Positions 36,060-44,493 are shown, numbered from the stretch's first letter. The stretch: DNA of 64,000 bases from Tenacibaculum todarodis (GCF_001889045.1 NZ_CP018155.1:1552001-1616000), one strand, 5' to 3'. The notes: a model not told the origin generated them from the letters alone. A program made the numbers and translations.

Positions 36060-37313
36060 CTAATCTAAAATTTCTCCTTTTTGGAAATAATACTTCTTAA
36101 TTATTGTTAATTGTTCTTTTGCATGATTAGTTAATAAACTATCCTTTTCTTCAAACTTATCCACGTAATTATTAAAATGTTTATACGCTATTTTCTTGTC
36201 CTTATAATATTCTTGAGATAAGGTAGCCATTTGATATAAAGCTTTATAATTAGCACGATTTTCCTGATATGCTCTTTTAAACATAGCAATTGCTTCTTTT
36301 ATTTTTTTGGTTTCCAAATTTACTTGACCTAAACCATAATACTCTTCATCTCTCCTATCTTTACCGGTAAAAGTTGCCATGCTAAATTGAAAAAAAGCAG
36401 TTTTAAAGTCTTTCTCTTCTAAAGCAATTTGACCTAAATAGGTATAACTCTTATAATCACTTTGATCTATTTTTTTGGCTTTATTAAAATACTTTTTAGC
36501 TTCTTCAAAATTCTTTAATTTATACCAACTTCTCCCCAACATCTTTTGAGTAAACTTTTCATTAGGTTTAAGTGAATCTAATTTTTCTAAAATTCTAATT
36601 CCGTCTAAATAGCGTTTATCTCTGTATAACTTATTAGCTTTTAGTTTATTTAACGGAATATGATTTGCATCTACTACCAAACCTCTTTCAATAAAAATAT
36701 TTGCTGAATCTCTATCTCTTAACAAGATAAAAGAGGTCGCTAATTGATGAATTGCTTTTATATGTTCATCGTCTTTTTTATACGTTTCTAAAAAACTATT
36801 AATTTTTAAGTTTCTTTTTTTAAGCATCGCATACGCTAAACCTAACTGATAGGAATAATTAGCATTCTCAGCATCTTTTTTAATTAGTTCTTGAAAGATA
36901 TTTTTTGCTTTTTTAGGTTGATTGGTCAACAAATACAAACGACCAATCCTATAATTTACTAATAGATTTTCTGAATCGTTTTTAGTAATTTCTTCAAAAA
37001 CTGAAATGGCTTTTTTATATTTCTTTAATTTTTGATACGCTTTACCAAGTTTTACTTTTGTTGCATAATCGTCTTTAAAACTAAGTGCTTTTTCATAATA
37101 TAAAACTGCTTCTTTATTATTGTCTATTGCTTCAAAAATGGAAGCTGTTTTATAGTTAGACACAAAACTTTCTGGCATATTCTCTAATTGCTGTAAAGCA
37201 ATTTTATAACGTCCTTTTTGCAACAAACTATCTATCGTAGCAAAAGCCGAAGTTTGCGCCTCGACTTTTGTTAGAAAAATTAAAACAAATAGTACTAAAA
37301 TTTTCTTTTTCAT
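36060..37313 (-). CDS. Secreted tetratricopeptide-repeat protein
   Basis: 417 residues. Signal peptide (KKKILVLFVLIFLTKVEAQ), then about ten TPR-like helical pairs (for example AIDNNKEAVLYYEKALSF, YRIGRLYLLTNQPKKAKNIF, YYGLGQVNLETKKIKEAIAMFKRAYQ). Predicted periplasmic or outer-membrane-attached scaffold. Lies 4 bp after the 37317-38210 gene, so it is the last gene of the BlaI-BlaR1-type operon. No enzyme motif. Confidence 0.78.
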   Translation of the reverse strand: MKKKILVLFVLIFLTKVEAQTSAFATIDSLLQKGRYKIALQQLENMPESFVSNYKTASIFEAIDNNKEAVLYYEKALSFKDDYATKVKLGKAYQKLKKYKKAISVFEEITKNDSENLLVNYRIGRLYLLTNQPKKAKNIFQELIKKDAENANYSYQLGLAYAMLKKRNLKINSFLETYKKDDEHIKAIHQLATSFILLRDRDSANIFIERGLVVDANHIPLNKLKANKLYRDKRYLDGIRILEKLDSLKPNEKFTQKMLGRSWYKLKNFEEAKKYFNKAKKIDQSDYKSYTYLGQIALEEKDFKTAFFQFSMATFTGKDRRDEEYYGLGQVNLETKKIKEAIAMFKRAYQENRANYKALYQMATLSQEYYKDKKIAYKHFNNYVDKFEEKDSLLTNHAKEQLTIIKKYYFQKGEILD

Positions 37314-37316
37314 AGT

Positions 37317-38210
37317 TTATTTTACTTTATCAAGCCAATGTATAATATTCAATAATAATTTATAATTTTCAGATGCGTCTTCGGAATTCATTCCAGCTTT
37401 AAATCTATTTCTACCCGCTAATTGTGCAGTAAACATAGCTGCTTCCCCAAAAACTGCAATTTTACCTTTGCCAAATTCTAAAACTGCACCTTGTGATAAA
37501 TTATTTGCATTAAACTTTTTAGTTTTATCATTAAAAACCCACATTGTGTCTGGCAAAAAAACATTGTATTTCTTTTTTAGGTTTAAAATTGAAACAGATT
37601 TATTTGGTATTTTAAAAGCTTGCCCTGTAAACGTTCTTATTTTACTAATTGAGTCCGTAATTTTATGTTTTCCTAAATCTTTTTTCTCTTTGTAAAAATC
37701 TAAAATACCTCTTCTATTTTCATCGAATAAAAAACTATCATAAAATGTAAATCCAAATGCTTCACCTAATTTAGATGCAGCTCCAGCAAAAGGCATATGA
37801 TCTGCAATTAAAAATAGCGAACCACCTTTTTCTACCCATTTTTTCACACTTTTTACTTCTTCTTTAGTAAAAGCACTTTTAGTAGGAATTACAAACGGAC
37901 CTCTCGCATTTTCTTCTAAAGCATTTGATATTACTAATATTTTAACTCCACTTAAACTCTCTACAGTAAATTTTTCTGTAAAAGATTTAACACTATAACC
38001 ATCTGCTTTTAAAACATTTGAAAATGCTAAAAATCGATTGTCTTTTGTATGAAAATTATTATGTGCTTCATCTATAAAAACTGTTGTCCCGTTTAAATTT
38101 GGATATGCTTTATTTATAATATTTGGCACATAAGAACTATCAGGAATTTGTTGTGCTTTTAAGTTTAGAGCAAACAACATAAAAAAGAAAAAGTAGATCT
38201 TATTTTTCAT
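37317..38210 (-). CDS. Secreted DUF4350/ThuA-like protein
   Basis: 297 residues. Signal peptide (YFFFFMLFALNLKAQ), then a glutamine-amidotransferase-like fold of the DUF4350/ThuA type: VFIDEAHNNFHT, VKILVISNALEENA, EVKSVKKWVEKGGSLFLIADHMPFAG, GKGKIAVFGEAAMFTAQ. No catalytic Cys triad is apparent, as usual for these carbohydrate- or sensor-associated domains. Between the BlaR1-type gene (9 bp) and the TPR gene (3 bp), so it shares their regulation. Confidence 0.72.
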   Translation of the reverse strand: MKNKIYFFFFMLFALNLKAQQIPDSSYVPNIINKAYPNLNGTTVFIDEAHNNFHTKDNRFLAFSNVLKADGYSVKSFTEKFTVESLSGVKILVISNALEENARGPFVIPTKSAFTKEEVKSVKKWVEKGGSLFLIADHMPFAGAASKLGEAFGFTFYDSFLFDENRRGILDFYKEKKDLGKHKITDSISKIRTFTGQAFKIPNKSVSILNLKKKYNVFLPDTMWVFNDKTKKFNANNLSQGAVLEFGKGKIAVFGEAAMFTAQLAGRNRFKAGMNSEDASENYKLLLNIIHWLDKVK

Positions 38211-38219
38211 ATTTCTATT

Positions 38220-39755
38220 TTACTCTATCATAAATGTAATCGGCAATGTATAACCAACTCTAACTTTTTTACCTCTATGTTTTCCTGATTTTAATTTAGG
38301 CAACTTCCCAATCATATTCATAGCTTCAGCTTTTAAATCTGGATGAGGAGCACGTGCTTTTAAGTTAGTAATTGAACCATCTTTAGCTATTTTAAATTGC
38401 ACGTATATTTTCTTTTTTCCTGAAGATAGACCTAAAGTATTTGCTAATTTGGCATCAAAATTACTTCTTACAAATTCTCTCATTTTTTTATTGAAACAAT
38501 CTTTATCTCCTTCTGGACAACCTGGAAATGTTGGTGGTGTTTCTATAATTGAAAAAGGAACGTCTTCAATTGCTTTTCCGTTTTCATCTAATTCTTGGAT
38601 TTCTACTTTTGATGTCATAATGTCCTTATCATAAACTAACATTTTTCTTTTTGAATCAAAGGCTTGATATATTTTTGGATTACAAAACTTACTTCCTTCT
38701 GCTTTATCATTAAACTTATCATATTCTTCTTTCTCAAGAGTTGTTAAGTCTGAATATTGAAACTCTTTTGTATCTGGTAATTTCCCAATATATAAATCAA
38801 AGTATGTTTCTAATGATTTACTTGAAAAACTTTTATCTTTGGAAAGGTAGGTTTTCATGTTTTGTTTTTCAACAACAACTTCTTCCTCAGTAGTTTGTAC
38901 TTCATCCGTACAAGCCGTATAAAAAAGCATACTTGTCAACACTGGAATTAACAATAAGTAACGTAATTGTTTTGTTTGATTTGATTTTCTTTTTGTCATC
39001 ATAATAATTCTTTTTTTAATTAATGAATGTTTATAAAACTGATTGATAAACGAGATATTTTCTACTTGAAAAAGATCGGAAAGTAAGGTGTTTATATAAT
39101 TTTCTTTTTCGCTCTTTTTTGCAACTATATTGTCTGAGATGTATTCGTGTACTAAAGAAATACGGTGTTGATACATCCAAATCATTGGATTGAACCACAT
39201 TATTATTTTTAAAAACTCGAAGATTAATAAATCTGCCGAATGGTTTTGAGAACTGTGCACCAACTCATGCGCAATTATTTTTTCTTTTTGTACTTCAGAA
39301 ATTTCTTTTCCTAAAAAAATGAATTTGAAAAATGAAAAAGCATTGCTTTTTTTTGGTAATAAAACAAGTTTATAATTTACTTTTTTTACTATTTCGTTCT
39401 TTAAAATCAATCGGATTATCTTTTCTAATTTATAGAGAAATAACACAAAGAAAATTGCACAACCCAACCAAAATAGTATTTGAATATAATTTATTGATGC
39501 AGATTGATACATTGTTGTACTCTCAATAACTTTTTGAGGAGACAAAACAACTTCTGGCAACAAAACACTGTATTCTAAAGGAACTGCTTTTTGAAAGCTT
39601 GGTATTTTAATAAAAGGAATTAAAAACGAACCAATTGCTGTTCCTAATAAATACCATCTGTTTTTGTTAAAAAAAGTTTCCTTACTTAAAAACAAATCGT
39701 ACACCGCTAAAAACAATACTTGAAATAGAATTACTTGAATTATATAGTTTATCAT
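38220..39755 (-). CDS. BlaR1/MecR1-type M56 peptidase with TonB C-terminal domain
   Basis: 511 residues. Four N-terminal TM segments with an M56 zinc protease site (HELVHSSQNHSADLLIFE; HExxH) at about 190, a further TM (LLLIPVLTSMLFYTA) at about 270, then a periplasmic part ending in a TonB-CTD-like KIYVQFKIAKDGSITNLKA. BlaR1 relatives cleave the partner repressor when they sense cell-wall damage. Pairs with the BlaI-type repressor just upstream (192-bp gap). No penicillin-binding sensor domain is visible, so the stimulus is unknown. Confidence 0.85.
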   Translation of the reverse strand: MINYIIQVILFQVLFLAVYDLFLSKETFFNKNRWYLLGTAIGSFLIPFIKIPSFQKAVPLEYSVLLPEVVLSPQKVIESTTMYQSASINYIQILFWLGCAIFFVLFLYKLEKIIRLILKNEIVKKVNYKLVLLPKKSNAFSFFKFIFLGKEISEVQKEKIIAHELVHSSQNHSADLLIFEFLKIIMWFNPMIWMYQHRISLVHEYISDNIVAKKSEKENYINTLLSDLFQVENISFINQFYKHSLIKKRIIMMTKRKSNQTKQLRYLLLIPVLTSMLFYTACTDEVQTTEEEVVVEKQNMKTYLSKDKSFSSKSLETYFDLYIGKLPDTKEFQYSDLTTLEKEEYDKFNDKAEGSKFCNPKIYQAFDSKRKMLVYDKDIMTSKVEIQELDENGKAIEDVPFSIIETPPTFPGCPEGDKDCFNKKMREFVRSNFDAKLANTLGLSSGKKKIYVQFKIAKDGSITNLKARAPHPDLKAEAMNMIGKLPKLKSGKHRGKKVRVGYTLPITFMIE

Positions 39756-39786
39756 AACTTTTGTTTTTTATTATATGGTCACTTAT

Positions 39787-39898
39787 GTTATTTCGAAATG
39801 AGCTTTTTGGCGATTGAGAAATCTTTTTATTAGGAGATTTTTCCTTTAAAAGTTCTCGATACAAATTTTTCGTACCTCAAAATTCACTCGAACTGACA
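39787..39898. repeat. Family C hairpin remnants (TTTCGAAATGAGC... and TTCTCGATAC...CTCGAACTGAC)
   Basis: Two GTCA-type hairpin fragments lie in tandem in the 192-bp blaI-blaR gap. Related pieces occur at 47807-47831, 49211-49258 and 51490-51528. Confidence 0.55.
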
Positions 39899-39926
39899 GC
39901 AACTGAAAACTGTTTACTGTTACTGT

Positions 39927-39961
39927 TTACTGCTTACTGCTTACTGCTTACTGCTTACTGC
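39927..39961. repeat. Five tandem copies of TTACTGC overlapping the blaI stop codon
   Basis: The unit is 7 bp, perfect over five copies, with diverged copies continuing to the left. The blaI stop (39950-39948) is inside the array, and the array holds TAA in all three minus-strand frames. Confidence 0.85.
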
Positions 39962-40316
39962 TTTTATTAACTTCTTTTAAAATCTTTTCCAATTCATTCA
40001 TATCCATTTTGTTTTCTTTTACAAAAAACGAAACCATGCTTTTAAACGAACCTTCAAAATAACCATCCATAAGTTTGTGTAAACTTTGATTGCTGTACTC
40101 AGATTTTTCTATCAAAGGAAAATACACATAACCTCTACCCTTGGCTTTATGACCAACAAATTCTTTAGTTTCTAAAATTCTAATAATTGTAGAAACTGTA
40201 TTGTATGCTGGTTTTGGTATTGGCAATTCTTCAATTACTTCTTTTACCGAAGCTTCTTTTAATTTCCATAAAACTTGCATTAATTGCTCTTCTGCTTTTG
40301 TTAATTGTTTGCTCAT
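39948..40316 (-). CDS. BlaI/MecI/CopY-family transcriptional repressor
   Basis: 122 residues. Winged helix: LTKAEEQLMQVLWKLKEASVKEV, PAYNTVSTIIRILETKEFVGHK, GRGYVYFPLI, then a helical dimerisation tail. The NTVSTIIRILE helix is the DNA reader, and the proteolysis site used by BlaR1 would lie in the tail. First gene of an operon that continues into the BlaR1-type protease, DUF4350 and TPR genes. A 34-bp palindrome covers its promoter. The C-terminus runs into a heptamer repeat. Confidence 0.88.
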   Translation of the reverse strand: MSKQLTKAEEQLMQVLWKLKEASVKEVIEELPIPKPAYNTVSTIIRILETKEFVGHKAKGRGYVYFPLIEKSEYSNQSLHKLMDGYFEGSFKSMVSFFVKENKMDMNELEKILKEVNKSSKQ

Positions 40317-40351
40317 ATATTATATTCTTATAAACTATTTTTATATTTTCT

Positions 40352-40430
40352 GTCATTCCTGTGAAAACAGGAATCTTGTTTTATATTTTGGAATCTTTAA
40401 TTTTGAGATTCCTGCCTACGCAGGAATGAC
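40352..40430. repeat. Family A dispersed palindrome in the blaI 5' UTR
   Basis: GTCATTCCTGTGAAAACAGG...AATCT and GAGATTCCTGCCTACGCAGGAATGAC, lying between the blaI promoter and ATG, so it would be in the mRNA leader. Confidence 0.8.
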
Positions 40431-40446
40431 AAACTCTTCCACACTC

Positions 40447-40454
40447 CAAATATA
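40447..40454 (-). promoter_or_regulatory. blaI operon promoter -7 box
   Basis: TATATTTG on the minus strand, directly next to the palindrome at 40454-40487. Confidence 0.65.
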
Positions 40455-40487
40455 ACTAAAAAATTAGTTTAAACTAATTTTTTAGTT
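40454..40487. promoter_or_regulatory. 34-bp perfect palindrome, probable BlaI-type operator
   Basis: Composed of two adjacent dyads, ACTAAAAAATTAGT and ACTAATTTTTTAGT. It covers the spacer and -33 region of the blaI promoter, as expected for autorepression. Confidence 0.7.
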
Positions 40488-40507
40488 GATTAATTTGTAA
40501 CAAACTT

Positions 40508-40515
40508 TAAATTTG
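40508..40515 (+). promoter_or_regulatory. Promoter -7 box of the DUF456 gene
   Basis: TAAATTTG fits TAnnTTTG; no clear TTG at the normal spacing. Confidence 0.4.
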
Positions 40516-40537
40516 TTCGTCATATTAGTAGAAAATG

Positions 40538-40600
40538 TCATTGCGAAGTACAAAGCAATCTCAACAAATACAATAGAATGAGAGATTGCTTCATTATACC
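40538..40600. repeat. Family E hairpin repeat (GCAATCTC / GAGATTGC)
   Basis: GTCATTGCGAAGTACAAAGCAATCTC pairs with GAGATTGCTTCATTATACCTC; a second, poorer copy lies at 49270-49312. Confidence 0.65.
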
Positions 40601-40627
40601 TCATCGCTATAACAAGGATTTTTATTT

Positions 40628-41131
40628 ATGGATATATTTTTACTCTTATTAGGATTTGTGTTTGTTGTTTTAGGCATCATTGGTTCTTTTTTACCAGTAT
40701 TACCTGGACCTTTAACTTCTTGGATTGGACTACTTTTATTACATTCTACTAAGATTTTTCCAATGGATTGGACTTTTCTCGGAATTACATTGGCTATTGC
40801 CATACTTATTTGGATTCTCGATTATTTTATTCCCGCCATGGGAACAAAACGCTTTGGCGGAACTAAATACGGAGTTTACGGAACCACAATTGGTTTACTA
40901 ATTGGCTTGTTCTCTCCTATTCCGTTTGGAATGTTAATTGGTGCTTTTTTAGGTGCATTTATTGGTGAATTGATGTATGACGGAAAGGACACAAATCGTG
41001 CTTTAAAAGCTTCATTTGGTGCTTTTTTAGGGTTTTTAGCTTCTGCAACTATTAAATTTTCTATTGCAGTTGTGTATTTTGTGATGTTTTTAGTTCAGTT
41101 TTGGGAATATAAAGGAGTGTTCTTTCAGTAA
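40628..41131 (+). CDS. DUF456 integral membrane protein
   Basis: 167 residues, about four to five TM segments with the DUF456 pattern: N-terminal LGIIGSFLPVLPGPLTSWIGLLLL, WILDYFIPAMGTKRFGGTKYGVYG, GLIIG-like GLLIGLFSPIPFGMLIGAFLGAFIGE and GAFLGFLASATIKF. Small-residue-rich helices recall glycine-zipper membrane proteins. Function unknown. Single gene, divergent from the blaI operon. Confidence 0.82.
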   Translation: MDIFLLLLGFVFVVLGIIGSFLPVLPGPLTSWIGLLLLHSTKIFPMDWTFLGITLAIAILIWILDYFIPAMGTKRFGGTKYGVYGTTIGLLIGLFSPIPFGMLIGAFLGAFIGELMYDGKDTNRALKASFGAFLGFLASATIKFSIAVVYFVMFLVQFWEYKGVFFQ

Positions 41132-41185
41132 GCAATAAGCAAAATTAAAAATAGGTTAAAAGCAAGACAATACATTAGCAAACAA

Positions 41186-41258
41186 GTTTAGCCCTGATTG
41201 AAGTGGCATCCTTTTGCTTTTTCGGCAAAAGATAAAACGGAAAGCGGGAAATAGCTTC
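41186..41258. repeat. Family B dispersed repeat
   Basis: Runs from GTTTAGCCCTGATTGAAGTGGCATCC through a CTTTTGC/GCAAAAG hairpin to GGAAAGCGGGAAATAGCTTC. Confidence 0.82.
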
Positions 41259-41284
41259 AAAAAAAAGCATTTTGAATTTAGTGC

Positions 41285-41386
41285 AAAAAAAAAGCGTCCC
41301 ATTTAAGGGAAGCTTTCCATCGGTTTAACAAAAACCTTGACACATTTAAGTGCCTAACAACACAACTGCTGCTTAAAAATAAACAG
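41285..41386 (-). ncRNA. Candidate small structured RNA with its own promoter and terminator
   Basis: A TATATTTG -7 box lies at 41398-41391 on the minus strand. The following ~100 bases form four local hairpins: GCTG/CAGC, GGCAC/GTGTC, GGTTT/AAACC and AAAGCTTCCC/GGGACGCTTT, the last followed by a U9 run (terminator). Single-stranded GUUGUGUUGUU lies between the first two. No ORF of note. This is the layout of a trans-acting sRNA. Known families such as 6S, SRP or a flavobacterial RNA motif are possible, but I cannot confirm one by eye. Confidence 0.6.
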
Positions 41387-41390
41387 CCTG

Positions 41391-41398
41391 CAAATATA
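41391..41398 (-). promoter_or_regulatory. Promoter -7 box of the candidate sRNA
   Basis: TATATTTG on the minus strand, divergent from the lysS promoter. Confidence 0.55.
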
Positions 41399-41442
41399 AA
41401 TACTTTAACCTAAACTGCAACAAAAAATCGTTTTTTTTTACA

Positions 41443-41473
41443 TTGCCTAATTCTACGAGTGTTTGTATCTTTA
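41443..41473 (+). promoter_or_regulatory. lysS promoter
   Basis: TTG at 41443-41445, 20-bp spacer and TATCTTTA at 41466-41473, 32 bp before the ATG. Confidence 0.7.
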
Positions 41474-41505
41474 CGTCTTTTAAAAATCTATCTAAATAAA
41501 CCGAT

Positions 41506-43200
41506 ATGCAGTTGTCAGAACAAGAGATTGTCCGTAGAGAAAAGTTAACAAAATTACGTGCTTTGGGTATAAATCCGTATCCAGCAGATTTATTTCCGTT
41601 AAATTCTAACTCAAAACAGATTAAAGAGTCTTTTTCTGAAGGTAAACAGGTTATAATTGCAGGTAGATTAATGGCAATTAATGTGCAAGGAAAAGCTTCT
41701 TTTGCGCAATTACAAGATGGTGAAGGAAGAATCCAAGTTTATTTTAACAGAGATGAAATTTGCCAAGGTGAAGACAAAACATTGTACAACGAAGTTTTTA
41801 AAAAATTACTAGATTTAGGCGATTTTGTTGGTATTGAAGGTGAATTGTTTACCACAAAAGTGGGAGAAAAAACAGTTCGTGTAAAAAACTTTAAATTATT
41901 GAGTAAAGCCTTAAAACCTTTACCAATGCCAAAGGTTAAAGATGGTGTTACTTTTGATGCTTTTACAGATCCTGAAATGCGTTACAGACAACGTTATGCT
42001 GATTTAGTTGTAAATCCGCATGTAAAAGAAGTGTTTGTTAAACGTACAAAATTGTTTACTGCAATGCGTACTTTCTTTAATGATGCTGGTTATTTTGAAG
42101 TTGAAACTCCTGTTTTACAACCAATTCCTGGAGGTGCTGCAGCAAGACCATTTATTACGCATCATAATAGTTTAGACATTCCGTTATACATGCGTATTGC
42201 AAACGAATTATATCTTAAAAGATTAATTGTTGGTGGTTTTGATGGTGTTTATGAGTTTTCTAAAAACTTTAGAAATGAAGGAATGGATAGAACGCATAAT
42301 CCTGAATTTACAGCCATGGAAATCTATGTTTCTTACAAAGATTACAACTGGATGATGGATTTTACCGAAAAACTTTTAGAGCATTGTGCTACTGCTGTAA
42401 ATGGAACTACAGAAGCTACTTTTGGTGAACATAAAATAGATTTTAAGGCGCCATACGCAAGAGTTACCATGGCAGATTCAATTAAACATTTTACTGGTTT
42501 TGACATTAATGGAAAAACAGAAGATGAAATTAGAGCTGCAGCAAAAGGTATGCATATTGAGGTTGATGAAACCATGGGGAAAGGAAAATTAATTGATGAA
42601 ATTTTTGGAGAAAAATGTGAAGGAAACTACATTCAGCCAACTTTTATTACTGATTATCCTAAGGAAATGTCTCCGCTTTGTAAAGAACATAGAGATAATC
42701 CTGAACTTACAGAACGTTTTGAATTAATGGTTTGTGGTAAAGAAATTGCAAATGCTTATTCTGAATTAAACGACCCAATTGACCAACGTGAACGTTTTGA
42801 GCATCAATTAAAATTAGCGCAAAAAGGTGATGATGAAGCTACAGAGTTTATTGATGAAGATTTCTTACGTGCGTTAGAATACGGAATGCCACCAACCTCT
42901 GGTTTAGGTATTGGAATGGACCGATTAATTATGTTTTTAACTAACAATCAATCCATACAAGAAGTGTTATTCTTTCCTCAAATGCGACCTGAGAAAAAAG
43001 CGCCTTCTATTGAATTAAACGATGAAGAAAAAGCTGTTTTAGATATAATTACCAAAGCTGAAAAAATAGATTTAAACGAATTGAAAACGCAATCTGGTTT
43101 GTCTAATAAAAAATGGGACAAAACCATTAAAGGTTTAACTAAAAAAGAGGTTGCAAAAGTTTCTAAAACAGACGAAGGTTTGTTTGTGGAGACTTTATAG
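41506..43200 (+). CDS. lysS: Lysyl-tRNA synthetase, class II
   Basis: Charges tRNA-Lys. 564 residues. OB-fold anticodon domain at about 50-150, class II motif 2 (FRNEGMDRTHNPEFTAMEIY) and motif 3 (GLGIGMDRLIMFLTN). Past about residue 500 a C-terminal extension (LNDEEKAVLDIITKAEKIDLNELK, then SGLSNKKWDKTIKGL) is predicted to be a small winged-helix-like module. The tail is typical of Bacteroidota LysRS and of unknown role. Own promoter; a half repeat and terminator follow. Confidence 0.95.
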   Translation: MQLSEQEIVRREKLTKLRALGINPYPADLFPLNSNSKQIKESFSEGKQVIIAGRLMAINVQGKASFAQLQDGEGRIQVYFNRDEICQGEDKTLYNEVFKKLLDLGDFVGIEGELFTTKVGEKTVRVKNFKLLSKALKPLPMPKVKDGVTFDAFTDPEMRYRQRYADLVVNPHVKEVFVKRTKLFTAMRTFFNDAGYFEVETPVLQPIPGGAAARPFITHHNSLDIPLYMRIANELYLKRLIVGGFDGVYEFSKNFRNEGMDRTHNPEFTAMEIYVSYKDYNWMMDFTEKLLEHCATAVNGTTEATFGEHKIDFKAPYARVTMADSIKHFTGFDINGKTEDEIRAAAKGMHIEVDETMGKGKLIDEIFGEKCEGNYIQPTFITDYPKEMSPLCKEHRDNPELTERFELMVCGKEIANAYSELNDPIDQRERFEHQLKLAQKGDDEATEFIDEDFLRALEYGMPPTSGLGIGMDRLIMFLTNNQSIQEVLFFPQMRPEKKAPSIELNDEEKAVLDIITKAEKIDLNELKTQSGLSNKKWDKTIKGLTKKEVAKVSKTDEGLFVETL

Positions 43201-43207
43201 AAACTCT

Positions 43208-43232
43208 GTCATTCCTGTGTAGGCAGGAATCT
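43208..43232. repeat. Single arm of a family A palindrome after lysS
   Basis: GTCATTCCTGTGTAGGCAGG...AATCT without a matching second arm nearby. Confidence 0.75.
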
Positions 43233-43243
43233 ATAAAATATTG

Positions 43244-43275
43244 AAAAAGGAACTACAAAATTGTAGTTCCTTTTT
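43244..43275. terminator. Bidirectional terminator shared by lysS and the MFS gene
   Basis: AAAAAGGAACTACAA / TTGTAGTTCCTTTTT, two-base loop. The last codons and stop of the MFS gene lie inside the hairpin. Confidence 0.88.
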
Positions 43276-44470
43276 CTTTCTTCAAAACTGCCATTAACCA
43301 AAGTAAAACCAAAACACCAATTAAAGCTAAAACGGTTATAACATTCCAAGTAAACTCATAACCAAATTTATCTACCATTTGCATACCTGCGTTATGACTA
43401 AATATATGCGATAATGAAAAAGCAATTGCATACAACGCCATATATTCTCCTTGATTTCCTTTCTTAGCTCTATCTAAAGCAAAGGCATTAGAAAACGGAA
43501 ACGCAATCATTTCCCCAATAGTCATTAAAAACATTCCTAAAATTAGTATTCCTGCCCAAGTAGTTAAGTTTAAAACTAAAAAACTAACTGCAACTAAAAA
43601 CAAACCAATAGCAACTAATTTTGTTTTGGAATTCTTGGTAGTTTCTAACCATTTTATCAATGGCATTTCAAAAACCGCAATAAATCCACCATTGAATCCC
43701 ATTAACAAACCAACCTCTAAAACTGTTAGCATTCTTGCTTCTTTATAATACAATGGCATTGTAGAGAAGTATTGTAAGAATACAAATCCGAAAATAAACA
43801 TTGCAACAAAGAATATCCAAAATGCTTTGTCTTTATAAACCGAAACAGGGTTTTCTACTTTTACTTCGTCTAAAATTTTTGCTTTCTTCGGATGTAAAAC
43901 TTGTAATAATAAAATTGCCGCCAAAGTACAGGTAATTCCGTCTATCCAAAACAGACCTTTATAACCAAAAAACGTGATTATCAATCCGCCAATTGCAGGT
44001 CCAGCAGAAAAGCCAAGGTTAATTGCTAAACGAATTAAAGTAACCGAACGTGTTTTATTTTCAGGCTTACTATACGCACTTAGAGCTACAAACATTGCAG
44101 GTCTAAAAGTATCTGCTACTAACATTACTAAGAATATTCCGAGACAAAACTCTTCAAAAGTTGAAGCATATTGTAAGAGTACAAACAAAATTCCTGTTCC
44201 AAATAAACTGTACAACATCACTTTATAGTAGCCAATTTTGTCAGTTAATTTTCCTCCAATCCAAGTTCCTACTACAGAACCTAATCCAAAGAATGTCATA
44301 ATCCATCCAATATCAGACTTTTCAAAATCTAAACTTTCAGATAAATAAATTGATAAAAACGGAATTACCATGGTTCCTGCTCTATTAATAAGTGTTATTA
44401 ATGAAAGCCACCAAACTTCTATAGAGAGACCTCTAAAAGTGTTTATGTAGTTGTTGTATAATTTTTTCAT
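43253..44470 (-). CDS. Major facilitator superfamily transporter (drug/metabolite exporter-like)
   Basis: 405 residues, 12 predicted TM segments. The MFS motif A between TM2 and TM3 is present as GTWIGGKLTDKIGYYK, and TM5 carries NLGFSAGPAIGG, a motif C-like element of drug/H+ antiporters. TM11-12 end in a short basic tail. Related to the MdtH/YceL-type exporters, substrate unknown. Its mRNA is preceded by a 25-codon ORF and a terminator, as in genes induced by ribosome-targeting drugs, which hints at a role in drug export. That inference rests on the leader, not on the protein. Confidence 0.85.
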   Translation of the reverse strand: MKKLYNNYINTFRGLSIEVWWLSLITLINRAGTMVIPFLSIYLSESLDFEKSDIGWIMTFFGLGSVVGTWIGGKLTDKIGYYKVMLYSLFGTGILFVLLQYASTFEEFCLGIFLVMLVADTFRPAMFVALSAYSKPENKTRSVTLIRLAINLGFSAGPAIGGLIITFFGYKGLFWIDGITCTLAAILLLQVLHPKKAKILDEVKVENPVSVYKDKAFWIFFVAMFIFGFVFLQYFSTMPLYYKEARMLTVLEVGLLMGFNGGFIAVFEMPLIKWLETTKNSKTKLVAIGLFLVAVSFLVLNLTTWAGILILGMFLMTIGEMIAFPFSNAFALDRAKKGNQGEYMALYAIAFSLSHIFSHNAGMQMVDKFGYEFTWNVITVLALIGVLVLLWLMAVLKKEKGTTIL

Positions 44471-44493
44471 GGTTTGGTTAATTGTATAAATAT

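Larger units (their letters stand above)
40317..40627. other. 311-bp divergent gap between blaI and the DUF456 gene
   Basis: Holds a family A palindrome in the blaI leader, the blaI promoter, a 34-bp operator-like palindrome, a TAAATTTG box for DUF456 and a GCAATCTC...GAGATTGC repeat. No further ORF supported. Confidence 0.75.
41132..41505. other. 374-bp gap between DUF456 and lysS
   Basis: Contains a family B repeat (41186-41258), a minus-strand candidate small RNA (about 41285-41386) and the lysS promoter. No ORF supported. Confidence 0.8.

Noticed and set aside
39921..39961. CRISPR array or phase-variable repeat
   Set aside because: The unit is 7 bp with no spacers, and every frame meets a TAA, so reading-frame switching would have little effect.
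41285..41386. 6S RNA or SRP RNA
   Set aside because: The fold by eye is four separate hairpins, not one rod, and the SRP GGAA/AGCAGC core is not evident. Infernal would settle it.
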